Shown here one piece after another: positions 21,542-29,729 of a stretch of DNA of 64,000 nucleotides. How positions within the stretch are numbered: position 1 is the first letter of the stretch; each line of letters opens with the position of its first letter. Origin of the DNA: Frateuria soli (GTDB lineage: Bacteria; Pseudomonadota; Gammaproteobacteria; Xanthomonadales; Rhodanobacteraceae); the NCBI RefSeq assembly GCF_021117385.1, contig NZ_CP088252.1, positions 1,984,001-2,048,000 on the forward strand. The letters are read 5' to 3'. The translations under genes and the position numbers were made by a program. The notes beneath the pieces are model-generated. The model was not told the origin of the DNA, did not search any database, and was given only the letters and a program-made list of their open reading frames with translations.

Positions 21542-21595
21542 AAGCCCCAACCCGTCCTCGCACGCACACTGCCGGCCCACCCGAAGGAGAACCGC

Positions 21596-22288
21596 ATGCG
21601 CACCATTGGCCTGATCGGCGGCATGAGCTGGGAATCGACCGTCGAGTACTACCGCCTTATCAACCGCGGCGTGCGCGACCGCCTGGGCGCGCTCCATTCC
21701 GCGCGCCTGCTGCTGGACAGCCTGGACTTCTCCGTCATCGCCGCCTGCCAGCGCGAAGGCGACTGGGACGGCGCGGGCGTGCTGCTGGCCGAGTCCGCGC
21801 GTCGCCTGCACGCCGGCGGCGCCGAGTGCATCCTGATCGGCGCCAACACCATGCATCGCGTGGCCGACACCGTGGCCAGCGCCACCCCGCTTCCGCTGAT
21901 CCACATCGTGGACGCCACCGGCCACGCGATCCGTGCGCAGGGGCTGGACACCATGCTGCTGCTCGGCACCGCGTTCACTATGGAACAGCCGTTCTTCCGC
22001 GAGCGCATGCAACGCGACCACGGCGTGCGTTGCCTGGTGCCCGAACCGGCGCAGCGCGCCGAACTGCACCGGGTGATCTACGAGGAACTCTGTGCCGGCC
22101 AGTTCCGCCCGCAGGCGCGGGAGTTCCTGCTGGGCAGGATCGCCGACGGCGTCCGCGCCGGGGCACAAGGGGCCATCCTCGGCTGCACTGAACTGGGCTT
22201 GCTGCTCGGCGACGCCGAGGCCGGCGTGCCGGTGTTCGACACCGCGGCGCTGCATGCGGCCGCGGCCGTGGCATTCGCCCTGGCCTAA
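21596..22288 (+). CDS. aspartate/glutamate racemase family protein (YgeA-like)
   Basis: A 230-residue PLP-independent racemase. The start MRTIGLIGGMSWESTVEYYR is typical of the family. The second catalytic cysteine is present in ILGCTELGLLL near residue 200, but the first position reads GANTMH, so a threonine stands where classical aspartate racemases have cysteine. The E. coli YgeA (L-Asp/Glu-specific) group shares this asymmetric Thr/Cys pair, as far as I recall. ATG 21596 follows a GAAGGAGA Shine-Dalgarno. No neighbouring gene defines a pathway; production of D-amino acids or recycling of Asp/Glu is an inference. Confidence 0.85.
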   Translation: MRTIGLIGGMSWESTVEYYRLINRGVRDRLGALHSARLLLDSLDFSVIAACQREGDWDGAGVLLAESARRLHAGGAECILIGANTMHRVADTVASATPLPLIHIVDATGHAIRAQGLDTMLLLGTAFTMEQPFFRERMQRDHGVRCLVPEPAQRAELHRVIYEELCAGQFRPQAREFLLGRIADGVRAGAQGAILGCTELGLLLGDAEAGVPVFDTAALHAAAAVAFALA

Positions 22289-22297
22289 CCCCTCCTC

Positions 22298-22376
22298 CTG
22301 CAGGAGCCCACTTGTGGGCGATTTTTCTTGCCGCTGAATTCAACGCAGGGCATCGCCCACAAGTGGGCTCCTACAG
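22298..22376. repeat. inverted pair of GAGCCCACTTGTGGGC repeats
   Basis: CAGGAGCCCACTTGTGGGCGA at the left faces TCGCCCACAAGTGGGCTCCT at the right, with about 25 bp between. It is a sister family of the GTAGGAGCGC repeats: the same outer GTAGGAG but a different inner palindrome. It sits between the converging racemase and permease genes. A single half copy is at 29650-29676. Confidence 0.8.
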
Positions 22377-22413
22377 TGGGCGCGCGCCTCTCACGCGCGC
22401 CGGTTGCGAGCCC

Positions 22414-23778
22414 TCAGGGCGCTGTCGCCAGCGTCGCCCGCATGCGCCTGTCGATACCGAAAACCCGGTACGCCACGGTCAGCAGCACCAACCAGCCGGC
22501 GCCCACGTAAAGCGCCACGCGCGTGTCGGGGCTGTAGCCCAGCATCACCAGCACGAACGCCAGGAACGCCAGCGCCAGCACGCTGGAGAACGGCCACAGG
22601 CGCAGTCGGAACGGCAACGGTTCGGGCTGGCGGCGATGGAAGCGCCAGTGCGCCACCAGCACGGTGCCCCAGGTCCACACGGTGTTGAACGCGAGGATCG
22701 ACATGATCATGCCGAAGATGCGCTCGGGCACCAGGTAGTTCATCAGCACGCCCAGCAGCAGGAAGAAGATGGTCACCACCACGCCGTGCACCGGCACGCC
22801 ACTTCCGCTGAGGTGTCCCATCGCCGCCGGCGCCTGGCCCTTGGTCGCCAGGCTGTGCAGCATGCGGCTGCCGCTGAAGGTAGTGGAATTGAAGCTCGAC
22901 AACGCCGCGGTGATCACCACGAAGTTGATCAGCCCCGCCGCCTGCGGGATGCCCAGCTTGGCGAAGGTGGTGACGAACGGGCTTCCCTGCGTGCCCAACT
23001 CGTCCCACGGGTAGATCGCCATGATCACGAACAGCGAACCGATGTAGAAGATCAGGATGCGCCAGATCACCGAGTTGACCGCCTTCGGGATCGTACGCTC
23101 CGGGTGCGCGGCCTCGGCCGCGGCCATGCCGATCGTTTCGATGCCGCCGAAGGAGAACACCAGCACCGGCAATGCCAGCACCATGCCGGTGAAGCCGTTG
23201 GGGAACCAGCCGCCGTGCGTCCACAGGTTGGAGATGCCGACCGGCTGCCCGCCGTTGCCCCAGCCGAACCAGATGATGCCGAAGCCGCCCAGGATCATCA
23301 GCACCACGGTCAGCACCTTGATCAGCGCGAACCAGAATTCCATCTCGCCGTAGACCTTGACCGCCATCAGGTTCAGGCCGCCGATCATCACCACGGAAGC
23401 GAACGCCCAGATCCACTGCGGCAGCTCGGGAAACCAGTCCTTCATGTAGATGCCCACCGCCGTGCTCTCGGCGATGCCCACGCCCATCATCAGCACCCAG
23501 TAGTTCCAGCCGGTCAGGTAGCCGGCGTACGCGCCCAGGTACTTGTGCGCATAGGCACTGAAGGAGCCGGCGATCGGCTCGTGTGCGGCCATTTCGCCCA
23601 GTGCGCGCATGATCACGAAGATCATCGTGCCGCCGAACAGGTAGGCGATCAGCACCGAGGGCCCGGCCAGCTTGATGGTGCTGGCCGAGCCCAGGAACAG
23701 GCCCGCGCCGATGCACATGCCCAGAGCCATGAAGGTGATATGGCGCGGCGTGAGCTGCCGCTGGAGTTGCTCGCTCAT
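22414..23778 (-). CDS. amino-acid permease of the APC/AAT family
   Basis: A 454-residue inner-membrane transporter with 12 predicted helices. The first helix carries the substrate-binding glycine motif GMCIGAGLFLGSA, and the consensus blocks GEMAAHEPIAGSFSAYA and FSFGGIETIGMAAAEA match the AroP/ProY/YifK group of proton-coupled amino-acid importers. The substrate is uncertain: proline, serine/threonine and GABA permeases share these motifs. It is separated by 25 bp from the upstream rhomboid gene on the same strand, so the two may be cotranscribed. Confidence 0.9.
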   Translation of the reverse strand: MSEQLQRQLTPRHITFMALGMCIGAGLFLGSASTIKLAGPSVLIAYLFGGTMIFVIMRALGEMAAHEPIAGSFSAYAHKYLGAYAGYLTGWNYWVLMMGVGIAESTAVGIYMKDWFPELPQWIWAFASVVMIGGLNLMAVKVYGEMEFWFALIKVLTVVLMILGGFGIIWFGWGNGGQPVGISNLWTHGGWFPNGFTGMVLALPVLVFSFGGIETIGMAAAEAAHPERTIPKAVNSVIWRILIFYIGSLFVIMAIYPWDELGTQGSPFVTTFAKLGIPQAAGLINFVVITAALSSFNSTTFSGSRMLHSLATKGQAPAAMGHLSGSGVPVHGVVVTIFFLLLGVLMNYLVPERIFGMIMSILAFNTVWTWGTVLVAHWRFHRRQPEPLPFRLRLWPFSSVLALAFLAFVLVMLGYSPDTRVALYVGAGWLVLLTVAYRVFGIDRRMRATLATAP

Positions 23779-23803
23779 GTGGTGCCCGTCAGGAAGGGAA
23801 AGG

Positions 23804-24454
23804 TCAGCGCATCAACCTGCGCCTGGGTTTGATCGGCAGTCGCCCGCGCCAGTATTCGATCAGCACGTAGCCACCCAGCATGCCACCCAAATGCGCGAAA
23901 TGGGCCACCCCGGCCTGCGTGCCGGTCACGCCCAGGAACAGCTCGATCACCGCGTAGCCGGTCACGAACAGCCAGGCGGGCATCGGTACCGGCAGGAAGA
24001 TCAGCATCATCTTCTCGTGCGGATACATCATGCCGAAAGCCAGCAACAGTCCGAAGATCGCGCCCGAAGCGCCCAGCGTCGGGTAGAAGCCGTGGGTGAA
24101 CCATTGCACGACCATCAACTGCGCGAGCGCCGCCACGATCAGGCAGACGAAATAGTAGAGCAGGAACTCGCGACCACCGAACAGCCGCTCGATCGGCCCG
24201 CCGAACATGTAGAGCGCGAGCATGTTGAACGCGATGTGCTCGAAGCCGCCATGCATGAAGGCATAGCTGACCAGCTGCCACGGGCGGAAGCCGATGGCGA
24301 CCATGCCGTCGGGCGTGGGCAGGAAATGGTCCGGCCCCCAGGGCCAGAGTGCGAAATGCATGACCAGCACATCGCCCAGCAGCAACTGCAGCAGGTAGAC
24401 CGCGACATTGGCGATGAGCAGGTTGCGGGTAACGGGCGGGAGATGGAAAGGCAT
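23804..24454 (-). CDS. rhomboid family intramembrane serine protease
   Basis: A 216-residue membrane protein with six predicted helices that cleaves transmembrane substrates. The catalytic serine is S130 in GASGAIFG and the catalytic histidine is H185 or H188 in GVAHFAHLGGMLGG. The loop-1 region and the motif HGGFEHIAFNMLALYMFGG are typical. The start MPFHLPPVTRNLLIANVAVY is chosen at 24454; the upstream open extension is unlike rhomboids. Its substrate is unknown. Confidence 0.92.
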   Translation of the reverse strand: MPFHLPPVTRNLLIANVAVYLLQLLLGDVLVMHFALWPWGPDHFLPTPDGMVAIGFRPWQLVSYAFMHGGFEHIAFNMLALYMFGGPIERLFGGREFLLYYFVCLIVAALAQLMVVQWFTHGFYPTLGASGAIFGLLLAFGMMYPHEKMMLIFLPVPMPAWLFVTGYAVIELFLGVTGTQAGVAHFAHLGGMLGGYVLIEYWRGRLPIKPRRRLMR

Positions 24455-24674
24455 GGGTAATCCACTGGAGGCTTCGTGAGGGTAACCCAAACGGAACCGG
24501 CTGAAGGCCACGCCGGCTTCGAGCCTGGGGCGGTGTTTCGACTTCGGCCTGCAGCCTGTGTTCAACGCGAACGGTTCCGGCGGCCCGCATGGCTACGACC
24601 CAGACGCCGGTTCGCCCTGAGCGCAGGTCGCCGGCCGGGCGCGAGGGGTGCGGCCATCCGCTGCGATGCCCATG

Positions 24675-24698
24675 AAAAAAGGCCGCCTGTTGGCGGCC
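24675..24698 (-). terminator. rho-independent terminator behind the NlpC/P60 gene
   Basis: On the minus strand GGCCGCC (24698-24692) pairs with GGCGGCC (24687-24681), with a short loop, followed by six T residues (24680-24675). It lies 33 bp past the stop of the NlpC/P60 gene. The rest of the gap to the rhomboid gene (24455-24674) shows no gene. Confidence 0.9.
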
Positions 24699-24730
24699 CG
24701 ACTGTGGAAAACCCCGTGGGTGTTTCCCCT

Positions 24731-25357
24731 TCAACCGTTCTGCGCAATGCCCTCGGGACGGCGCGCACCGGCGAACCGCTTGGCCCAGTACGCCTCGTCG
24801 AGGCTGGAGACCTCCACCGACTTGCCCGCCGAGGGCGAGTGGATGAAGCGGCCGTTGTCCAGGTAGATGCCCACATGCGAGATGCGCTTCTTGCCGCGGG
24901 TGTGGAAGAACACCAGGTCGCCCGGTTGCATGTCGCCACGCTTGACCCTGGTGCCGGCCAGGAACTGCCGCGCCGAGTTGGCCGGCAGATGCAGGCCGAT
25001 CGCATGGGCGAACACGTAGCGCACGAAACCGCTGCAATCGAAACCGGTGGATGGCGAGCGTCCGCCGCGGACGTAGCGCACGTCGCGCAGCTTCATCGCC
25101 AGCGCGACCAGCGCCTGGCGCAGCCGGGAAGCCTCGTCGGCCGGACCGGCATCTTCGGCCTGCACCGGCACCAGCGCAGCCGGGTCGGCCGGCAGCGTGG
25201 CATGGGCCAACGCCGAGGCCAGGTTGGCCGCAGGCAGCGGGGCCAGCAGCGGCGCCATAGCCGGGGTGGGAACCGTGGGTTGGGCGGCATGCGCAGGCGC
25301 GATCGCGAGCAACGCGGCAAACAGGGCGGCGGTGGCGATCAGGCGCTGGCAGGGCAT
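24731..25357 (-). CDS. NlpC/P60 family cell-wall hydrolase
   Basis: A 208-residue secreted cysteine peptidase that probably cuts the peptide stems of peptidoglycan. The signal peptide ends near APAHA (residue 24). A low-complexity alanine/proline linker is followed by the NlpC/P60 domain from about residue 80. The catalytic residues are C108 in FDCSGFVRYVF, H161 in ISHVGIYL and H173 in RFIHSP. It has its own terminator, and no partner lies on the same strand, so it is probably a single-gene unit. Confidence 0.92.
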   Translation of the reverse strand: MPCQRLIATAALFAALLAIAPAHAAQPTVPTPAMAPLLAPLPAANLASALAHATLPADPAALVPVQAEDAGPADEASRLRQALVALAMKLRDVRYVRGGRSPSTGFDCSGFVRYVFAHAIGLHLPANSARQFLAGTRVKRGDMQPGDLVFFHTRGKKRISHVGIYLDNGRFIHSPSAGKSVEVSSLDEAYWAKRFAGARRPEGIAQNG

Positions 25358-25534
25358 GCAGGATCCCTTTGCGGGTCGGGGCTTGGCCAGGACCGCCGTG
25401 GCGGCTTGGCGAGGGGACCGACGTTAACAAAGGGCACCCGCCTGGATGTTGGATTGACGTTAAGCAAACCCTGGCGTTTCGAAACGTTCACACAGGCGTG
25501 TGACCGGAAGCACAAGAGAGAGGCAGGCGGCCGC

Positions 25535-25597
25535 CTCCTGCAGGAGCGCCCCTGTGCGCGACCGCCATGGTCCCGATCGCGCGCAGGGTGCGCTCAG
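25535..25597. repeat. GTAGGAGCGC-family palindromic repeat overlapping the yggS stop
   Basis: CTCCTGCAGGAGCGCCCCTG with GCGCGACCGCCATG is followed by a diverged inverted arm, GCGCGCAGGGTGCGCTCA. The TGA stop codon of yggS (25596-25594) lies inside the right arm. The region 25358-25534 upstream of the NlpC/P60 gene shows no gene. Confidence 0.75.
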
Positions 25598-26286
25598 CGC
25601 CGCCCGAAGATCGCCGTGCCGATGCGAACCTCGGTGGCGCCCTCGGCGATGGCAAGCGGAAAATCCCCGCTCATGCCCATCGACAGGCGCGGCAACTCAT
25701 GCCCCCGCCCCACCGCGGCATCGCGCAGCTCACGCAGACCGCGGAAACAGGCGCGCACGGCCTCGGCATCGTCCGATTGCACGGCCATGGTCATCAGCCC
25801 GCGCACGCGCAGCATGGGGTGATCGCGCAGGCGGTCGAGGAAGGCCGGCAGTTCATCCGGCGGGAGGCCCTGCTTGCTTTCCTCGGGCGAGGTCTTGACC
25901 TGCACCAGCACGTCGAGCGTGCGGCCTTCGGCCTCCAGGCGCCGGTGCAGCGCCTCGGCCAGTTCCAGCCGGTCCAGCGATTGCACCTCGCTGGCCAGTC
26001 GCGCCACGTCCCTGGCCTTGTTGGTCTGCAGGTGGCCGATCAGCACCCACTCGAGCTTGAGGTCGGCCAGCGCGGCCGCCTTCTCGCGCAGCTCCTGCAC
26101 CCTGTTCTCGCCGAAGCGCGTGAGGCCCAGCGCAGCTGCCTCGCGAACCACTTCCGGTCCGAAGGTCTTGCTGACCGGCAACACGTCCACCCCGGCTGGA
26201 TCGCGTCCGGCAGCGCGGCAGGCCTCATCCACGCGCTGGCGCACGGCGGCCCAGCGCGCGGCGAGCGTGTCGGCCGGCTCGCCCAT
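25594..26286 (-). CDS. yggS: YggS-family pyridoxal-phosphate homeostasis protein
   Basis: A 230-residue single-domain PLP-binding protein with an alanine-racemase-like barrel that keeps vitamin B6 and amino-acid pools balanced; it has no known catalytic activity. The PLP lysine is K40 in VSKTFGPEVV, and the motifs FGENRVQEL, WVLIGHLQTNKAR and LSMGMSGDFPLAI are all present. The usual downstream partners (proC, yggT) are absent. It starts 4 bp after the M20 peptidase stop, so it is probably cotranscribed with it. Confidence 0.95.
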   Translation of the reverse strand: MGEPADTLAARWAAVRQRVDEACRAAGRDPAGVDVLPVSKTFGPEVVREAAALGLTRFGENRVQELREKAAALADLKLEWVLIGHLQTNKARDVARLASEVQSLDRLELAEALHRRLEAEGRTLDVLVQVKTSPEESKQGLPPDELPAFLDRLRDHPMLRVRGLMTMAVQSDDAEAVRACFRGLRELRDAAVGRGHELPRLSMGMSGDFPLAIAEGATEVRIGTAIFGRR

Positions 26287-26290
26287 GGGA

Positions 26291-27724
26291 TCAGCCCTTG
26301 CGGGCCTGTTCGCCGTGGCGCGCGACCACCTCGGCCACCACCATGCTGACCCGCTTGCCGGTGGGGATGTGCAGGAACTCGTTGGGACCATGCGCGTTGG
26401 AGTGCGGGCCCAGCACACCGGTGATCAGGAACTGTGCCTGCGGGAACTTCTCGCCCAGCATGCCCATGAACGGGATCGAGCCACCCTCGCCCATGTACGC
26501 CGCCGGCGCGCCGAAGTAGTGCTCGGAAGCTTCGGCCACCGCCTGCTCCAGCCACGGCGACAACTGCGGCGCGTTCCAGCCACTGCCGTCCTTCTCCAGC
26601 TTGAAGCTGACCTTGGCGCCGTAGGGCGGATCCTTCTCCAGCAGCTCCTTCAGGAACCTGCCGGCCTTGGCGCCGTTGAGGGTCGGCGGCACGCGCAGGC
26701 TGAGCTTCACCGCGGTGAACGGGCGCAGCACGTTGCCGGCGCTTTCCAGCGCCGGCATGCCGCCGATGCCGGTCACCGCCAGCTGCGGGCGCCAGGTGCG
26801 GTTGAGCACCAGCTCGACCAGATCGCCGGTCACCGGCTGCATGCCCTCGACGAACGGGAACTTGTCGTAGACCGCCTCGCCCAGCACCTCGGTGGAGCGA
26901 CGCGCCTGCTCCACCCGCTGCGGCGGGATCTCTACGTACAATTCTTCCGGCTTGATCTTGCCGGTGGCCGGATCCTCCAGCCGCGAAAGGATCTCGCGCA
27001 GGATGCGGAAGCTGGAAGGCACCACGCCGGACGCGTCGCCCGAGTGCACGCCTTCCTCCAGCACCTGCACGGTCAGTTCGCCGCCGGTCATGCCGCGCAG
27101 CGAAGTGGTCAGCCAGAGCTGGTCGTAGTTGCCGCAGCCCGAATCCAGGCACACCACCAGCGAGGGGTTGCCGATGCGGGCGGACAGGTGGTCGACGTAA
27201 TGCGGCAGGTCGTAGCTGCCCGACTCTTCGCAGGCTTCGATCATGATCACGCAACGTGCGTGCGGCACGCCCTGCTCGGCCAGCGCCAGCAGCGCCGAGA
27301 GCGAGCCGAACATAGCGTAGCCGTCGTCCGCGCCGCCACGGCCATAAAGCTTGTCGCCCTTGATCACCGGGGTCCATGGGCCCAGGCCTTCGGCCCAGCC
27401 GGTCATTTCCGGCTGCTTGTCGAGGTGGCCGTAGAGCACCACGGTGTCATCGCAGCCGGCCAGCGTGGCGGGCACGTCGATGTAGATCAGCGGCGTGCGC
27501 CCCGGCAAGCGCACCACCTCGAGCGTGGCGCCCTCGAGCGAAGCCAGTTTGCCGCGCGCCCAGCGCTCCAGCAGCGACACCGCCTGGTCCATGTAGCCGT
27601 GCTCGGCCCACTGCGCGTCGAACATCGGCGACTTGTTGGGGATGCGGATGTACTCGACGAGCTGCGGCACGATCTCTTCGTCCCACAAGCCACCGATGAA
27701 GCCGGACAGGCGCGCGGTATCCAT
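26291..27724 (-). CDS. M20 family metallopeptidase (dipeptidase-like)
   Basis: A 477-residue zinc hydrolase of the M20 family, probably a cytoplasmic dipeptidase. Metal-binding blocks are YGHLDKQPE, GRGGADDGYAMFG and EACEESGS (acid base plus ligand), and the dimerisation (lid) domain holds GMTGGELTVQVLEEGVHSGD. The absence of a signal peptide and the length fit the CNDP-like branch. ATG 27724 starts MDTARLSGF. It heads a two-gene unit with yggS. Confidence 0.9.
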   Translation of the reverse strand: MDTARLSGFIGGLWDEEIVPQLVEYIRIPNKSPMFDAQWAEHGYMDQAVSLLERWARGKLASLEGATLEVVRLPGRTPLIYIDVPATLAGCDDTVVLYGHLDKQPEMTGWAEGLGPWTPVIKGDKLYGRGGADDGYAMFGSLSALLALAEQGVPHARCVIMIEACEESGSYDLPHYVDHLSARIGNPSLVVCLDSGCGNYDQLWLTTSLRGMTGGELTVQVLEEGVHSGDASGVVPSSFRILREILSRLEDPATGKIKPEELYVEIPPQRVEQARRSTEVLGEAVYDKFPFVEGMQPVTGDLVELVLNRTWRPQLAVTGIGGMPALESAGNVLRPFTAVKLSLRVPPTLNGAKAGRFLKELLEKDPPYGAKVSFKLEKDGSGWNAPQLSPWLEQAVAEASEHYFGAPAAYMGEGGSIPFMGMLGEKFPQAQFLITGVLGPHSNAHGPNEFLHIPTGKRVSMVVAEVVARHGEQARKG

Positions 27725-27943
27725 GGGCGAGACTCCTCAAATGCGTACGGGGAAGCCGCCTAGTGTACCAGCGGCGCCGGAAGAGCCCGTCACGGCCGAC
27801 ACGGCGTCGGACATCGCCCACAGGCGCGGGCGACCGGCACCGCCCGGACGCCACGACTCCCACCGACTGCCCTCGCCGCTGGCCGTGGCCACACTTGCCG
27901 GACGGCAATGGCGCCGTTCAACGCATCCCAGGGAGGGAGACCC

Positions 27944-28288
27944 ATGCAGTCGAAGTTCCGCCAACTGCTCGCCGCACTGGCCGTCGCGGCCTCGTTCGCG
28001 CTGCCGGCATTCGCCGCCACGCCGGTGAACATCAACAAGGCCGACGCCGCCACCATCGCCAGGTCGCTGGACGGCATCGGCCAGTCCAAGGCGCAGGCGA
28101 TCGTCGCCTGGCGCCAGGCCCATGGCCCGTTCAAGCGTGTGGAGGACCTGGCCCAGGTCAAGGGCATCGGCAAGGGCACGCTCGAACGCAACCACGACGC
28201 CATCCGCTTCAGTGGCGACCTGCCGCCGCCGAAGGCAACGCCGAAGAAGAAGGCACACCCCAAGGCCAAGGCAGCCGCCAAGGGCTGA
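27944..28288 (+). CDS. secreted helix-hairpin-helix protein, ComEA-like
   Basis: A 114-residue protein: signal peptide (cleavage near LPAFA, residue 24), then one ComEA-type helix-hairpin-helix DNA-binding unit (about 26-80; VNINKADAATIARSLDGIG and VKGIGKGTLERNHD), then a lysine- and alanine-rich tail from about residue 90. Such proteins bind DNA in the periplasm; several are required for DNA uptake in natural transformation, which is inferred, not shown, here. ATG 27944 follows a strong GGGAGGGAG Shine-Dalgarno. No other competence gene is nearby. Confidence 0.85.
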   Translation: MQSKFRQLLAALAVAASFALPAFAATPVNINKADAATIARSLDGIGQSKAQAIVAWRQAHGPFKRVEDLAQVKGIGKGTLERNHDAIRFSGDLPPPKATPKKKAHPKAKAAAKG

Positions 28289-28545
28289 TCGGCAGCAGAG
28301 CGTTCGGCCCCCGGGTCACACCGGGGGAACCGGTTGGGAAAGGGGCGGAGGCCTTCAACGCCGGCCAACCCCGCCCTTCTCCCCAACCACCCGCAGGGGC
28401 GCGGAGCGCTCCTCCAGCCATGGCAGTGGCAGGCCACCGCCCAGGGACGGGCATCTGGTGGTCCCCTTCCGAACGACCGGGGACGCAGCCGGCGCCGTTT
28501 CGCGCTTGCGCTACACTCGCGCGCTTTCCACGCCACCGGCACGCC

Positions 28546-28998
28546 ATGATCCTTCCGCGTTACCGCATTGCCGCCTCCACCATCGGCGGCGCCGGCAAGG
28601 GCCTGTTCCTTGACGAGGACGTGGCCGCCGGGCGCATCGTCACCGCACCAGACGCGATCGACTGCACCTGGAGCGCGGCCGACCTGGCCGCGCGGCCGGA
28701 AATGGCCTACGCCAGCGCACGCTGGTTCGAAGACCGCTACACACTCTCGCCGGACTGGCCCGACGAGTGCTACATCAACCACAGCTTCGAGCCCAACGGA
28801 CTGTGGCATCTGGGCTTCGTGTTCGCGCTCGCCGACCTGCCAGCCGGCACCGAGCTCACCGTGGACTACCGGCACCTGCTGCCGCCAGGACAGGCCGAAG
28901 ACTTTATCGATGCCGCCACCGGTGAGAAGATCGTCGGGTACGAATGGGCCGAAAGCCTGGCCTCAAGTACGCGTGCGCTGAGCCGATTGTTCAGGTAA
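28546..28998 (+). CDS. SET domain-containing protein
   Basis: A 150-residue protein consisting of little more than a SET fold. It has the early GGAGKGLFLDEDVAAG block, the cofactor-site motif YINHSFEPNG (the NHS core of SET lysine methyltransferases) and the ELTVDYRHLL motif near the C-terminus. Bacterial stand-alone SET proteins are presumed protein methyltransferases of unknown target. The usual post-SET cysteines are absent. A -10-like TACACT lies at 28510-28515. The gap 28289-28545 contains only a degenerate palindrome and this promoter. Confidence 0.8.
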   Translation: MILPRYRIAASTIGGAGKGLFLDEDVAAGRIVTAPDAIDCTWSAADLAARPEMAYASARWFEDRYTLSPDWPDECYINHSFEPNGLWHLGFVFALADLPAGTELTVDYRHLLPPGQAEDFIDAATGEKIVGYEWAESLASSTRALSRLFR

Positions 28999-29018
28999 CG
29001 GCCGCTGTACCGACGACG

Positions 29019-29558
29019 ATGCAAGATATTCCCACCCTCGAAACGCCACGCCTGCGCCTGACCGCATTGGCAGCGCGCCACTTCGACGACTACGCCGCCA
29101 TGCTCGCCGACCCCGACAGCACCCGCTGGATCGGCGACGGCCAGCCGCTGGACCGCACCGGCGCCTGGCGCTCGCTGGCCATGCTGCTCGGGCATTGGGA
29201 ACTGCGCGGCTGCGGCATGTGGGCGCTGGAGCTGAAGGACACGGGCCAGTTCATCGGCCGCGCCGGCCTGATGTACCCGGAGGGCTGGCCGGACCTGGAG
29301 CTCGGCTGGATGCTCAAGCCCGAGTTCCGCCATCGGGGCTACGCCACCGAGGCGGGCCACGCCATCCTCGAGTTCGCCTGGAACCAGCTGCACGCGGCGC
29401 GCGTGATCAGCCTGGTGCGCATCGGCAACGAAGCCTCCGATCGCGTGGCCGAGCGACTGGGCGGCGAGCATATCGAGGACATGGATTTCTACGGCAGTCC
29501 GAACCACGTGTTCGCCTACTACCCGCCCTTCCGCGAATCGCGCCGGGCCTGGGCCTGA
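29019..29558 (+). CDS. GNAT-family N-acetyltransferase (RimJ/RimL-like)
   Basis: A 179-residue acetyltransferase of the GNAT RimJ/RimL group. It begins with the hallmark LETPRLRLTALAARHFDDYA, and the acetyl-CoA loop lies in LKPEFRHRGYATEAGHAIL. ATG 29019 is 20 bp after the SET gene stop, so the two are likely cotranscribed. Its target (a small amine, ribosomal protein or antibiotic) cannot be told from sequence. Confidence 0.88.
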   Translation: MQDIPTLETPRLRLTALAARHFDDYAAMLADPDSTRWIGDGQPLDRTGAWRSLAMLLGHWELRGCGMWALELKDTGQFIGRAGLMYPEGWPDLELGWMLKPEFRHRGYATEAGHAILEFAWNQLHAARVISLVRIGNEASDRVAERLGGEHIEDMDFYGSPNHVFAYYPPFRESRRAWA

Positions 29559-29649
29559 CGGGCGGTTGCCAGGCGACTGGCGCATATCCTTTCCGTTACG
29601 AATGCCTTTGCTTTGCCGGCCCCGGTATCACGGGGCGCGTGGCGTCAGG

Positions 29650-29676
29650 CATCGCCCTCAAGTGGGCTCCCACAAG
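29650..29676. repeat. half copy of the GAGCCCACTTGTGGGC repeat
   Basis: CATCGCCCTCAAGTGGGCTC followed by CCAC matches the right arm of the repeat pair at 22298-22376, with one mismatch in the inner palindrome. It lies in the gap between the acetyltransferase gene and motB. Confidence 0.6.
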
Positions 29677-29729
29677 GGAGGCTGTGGCCGAGCGCAGGAT
29701 TCCCGCGATCGGGGCCGCAAGAAACGGAG

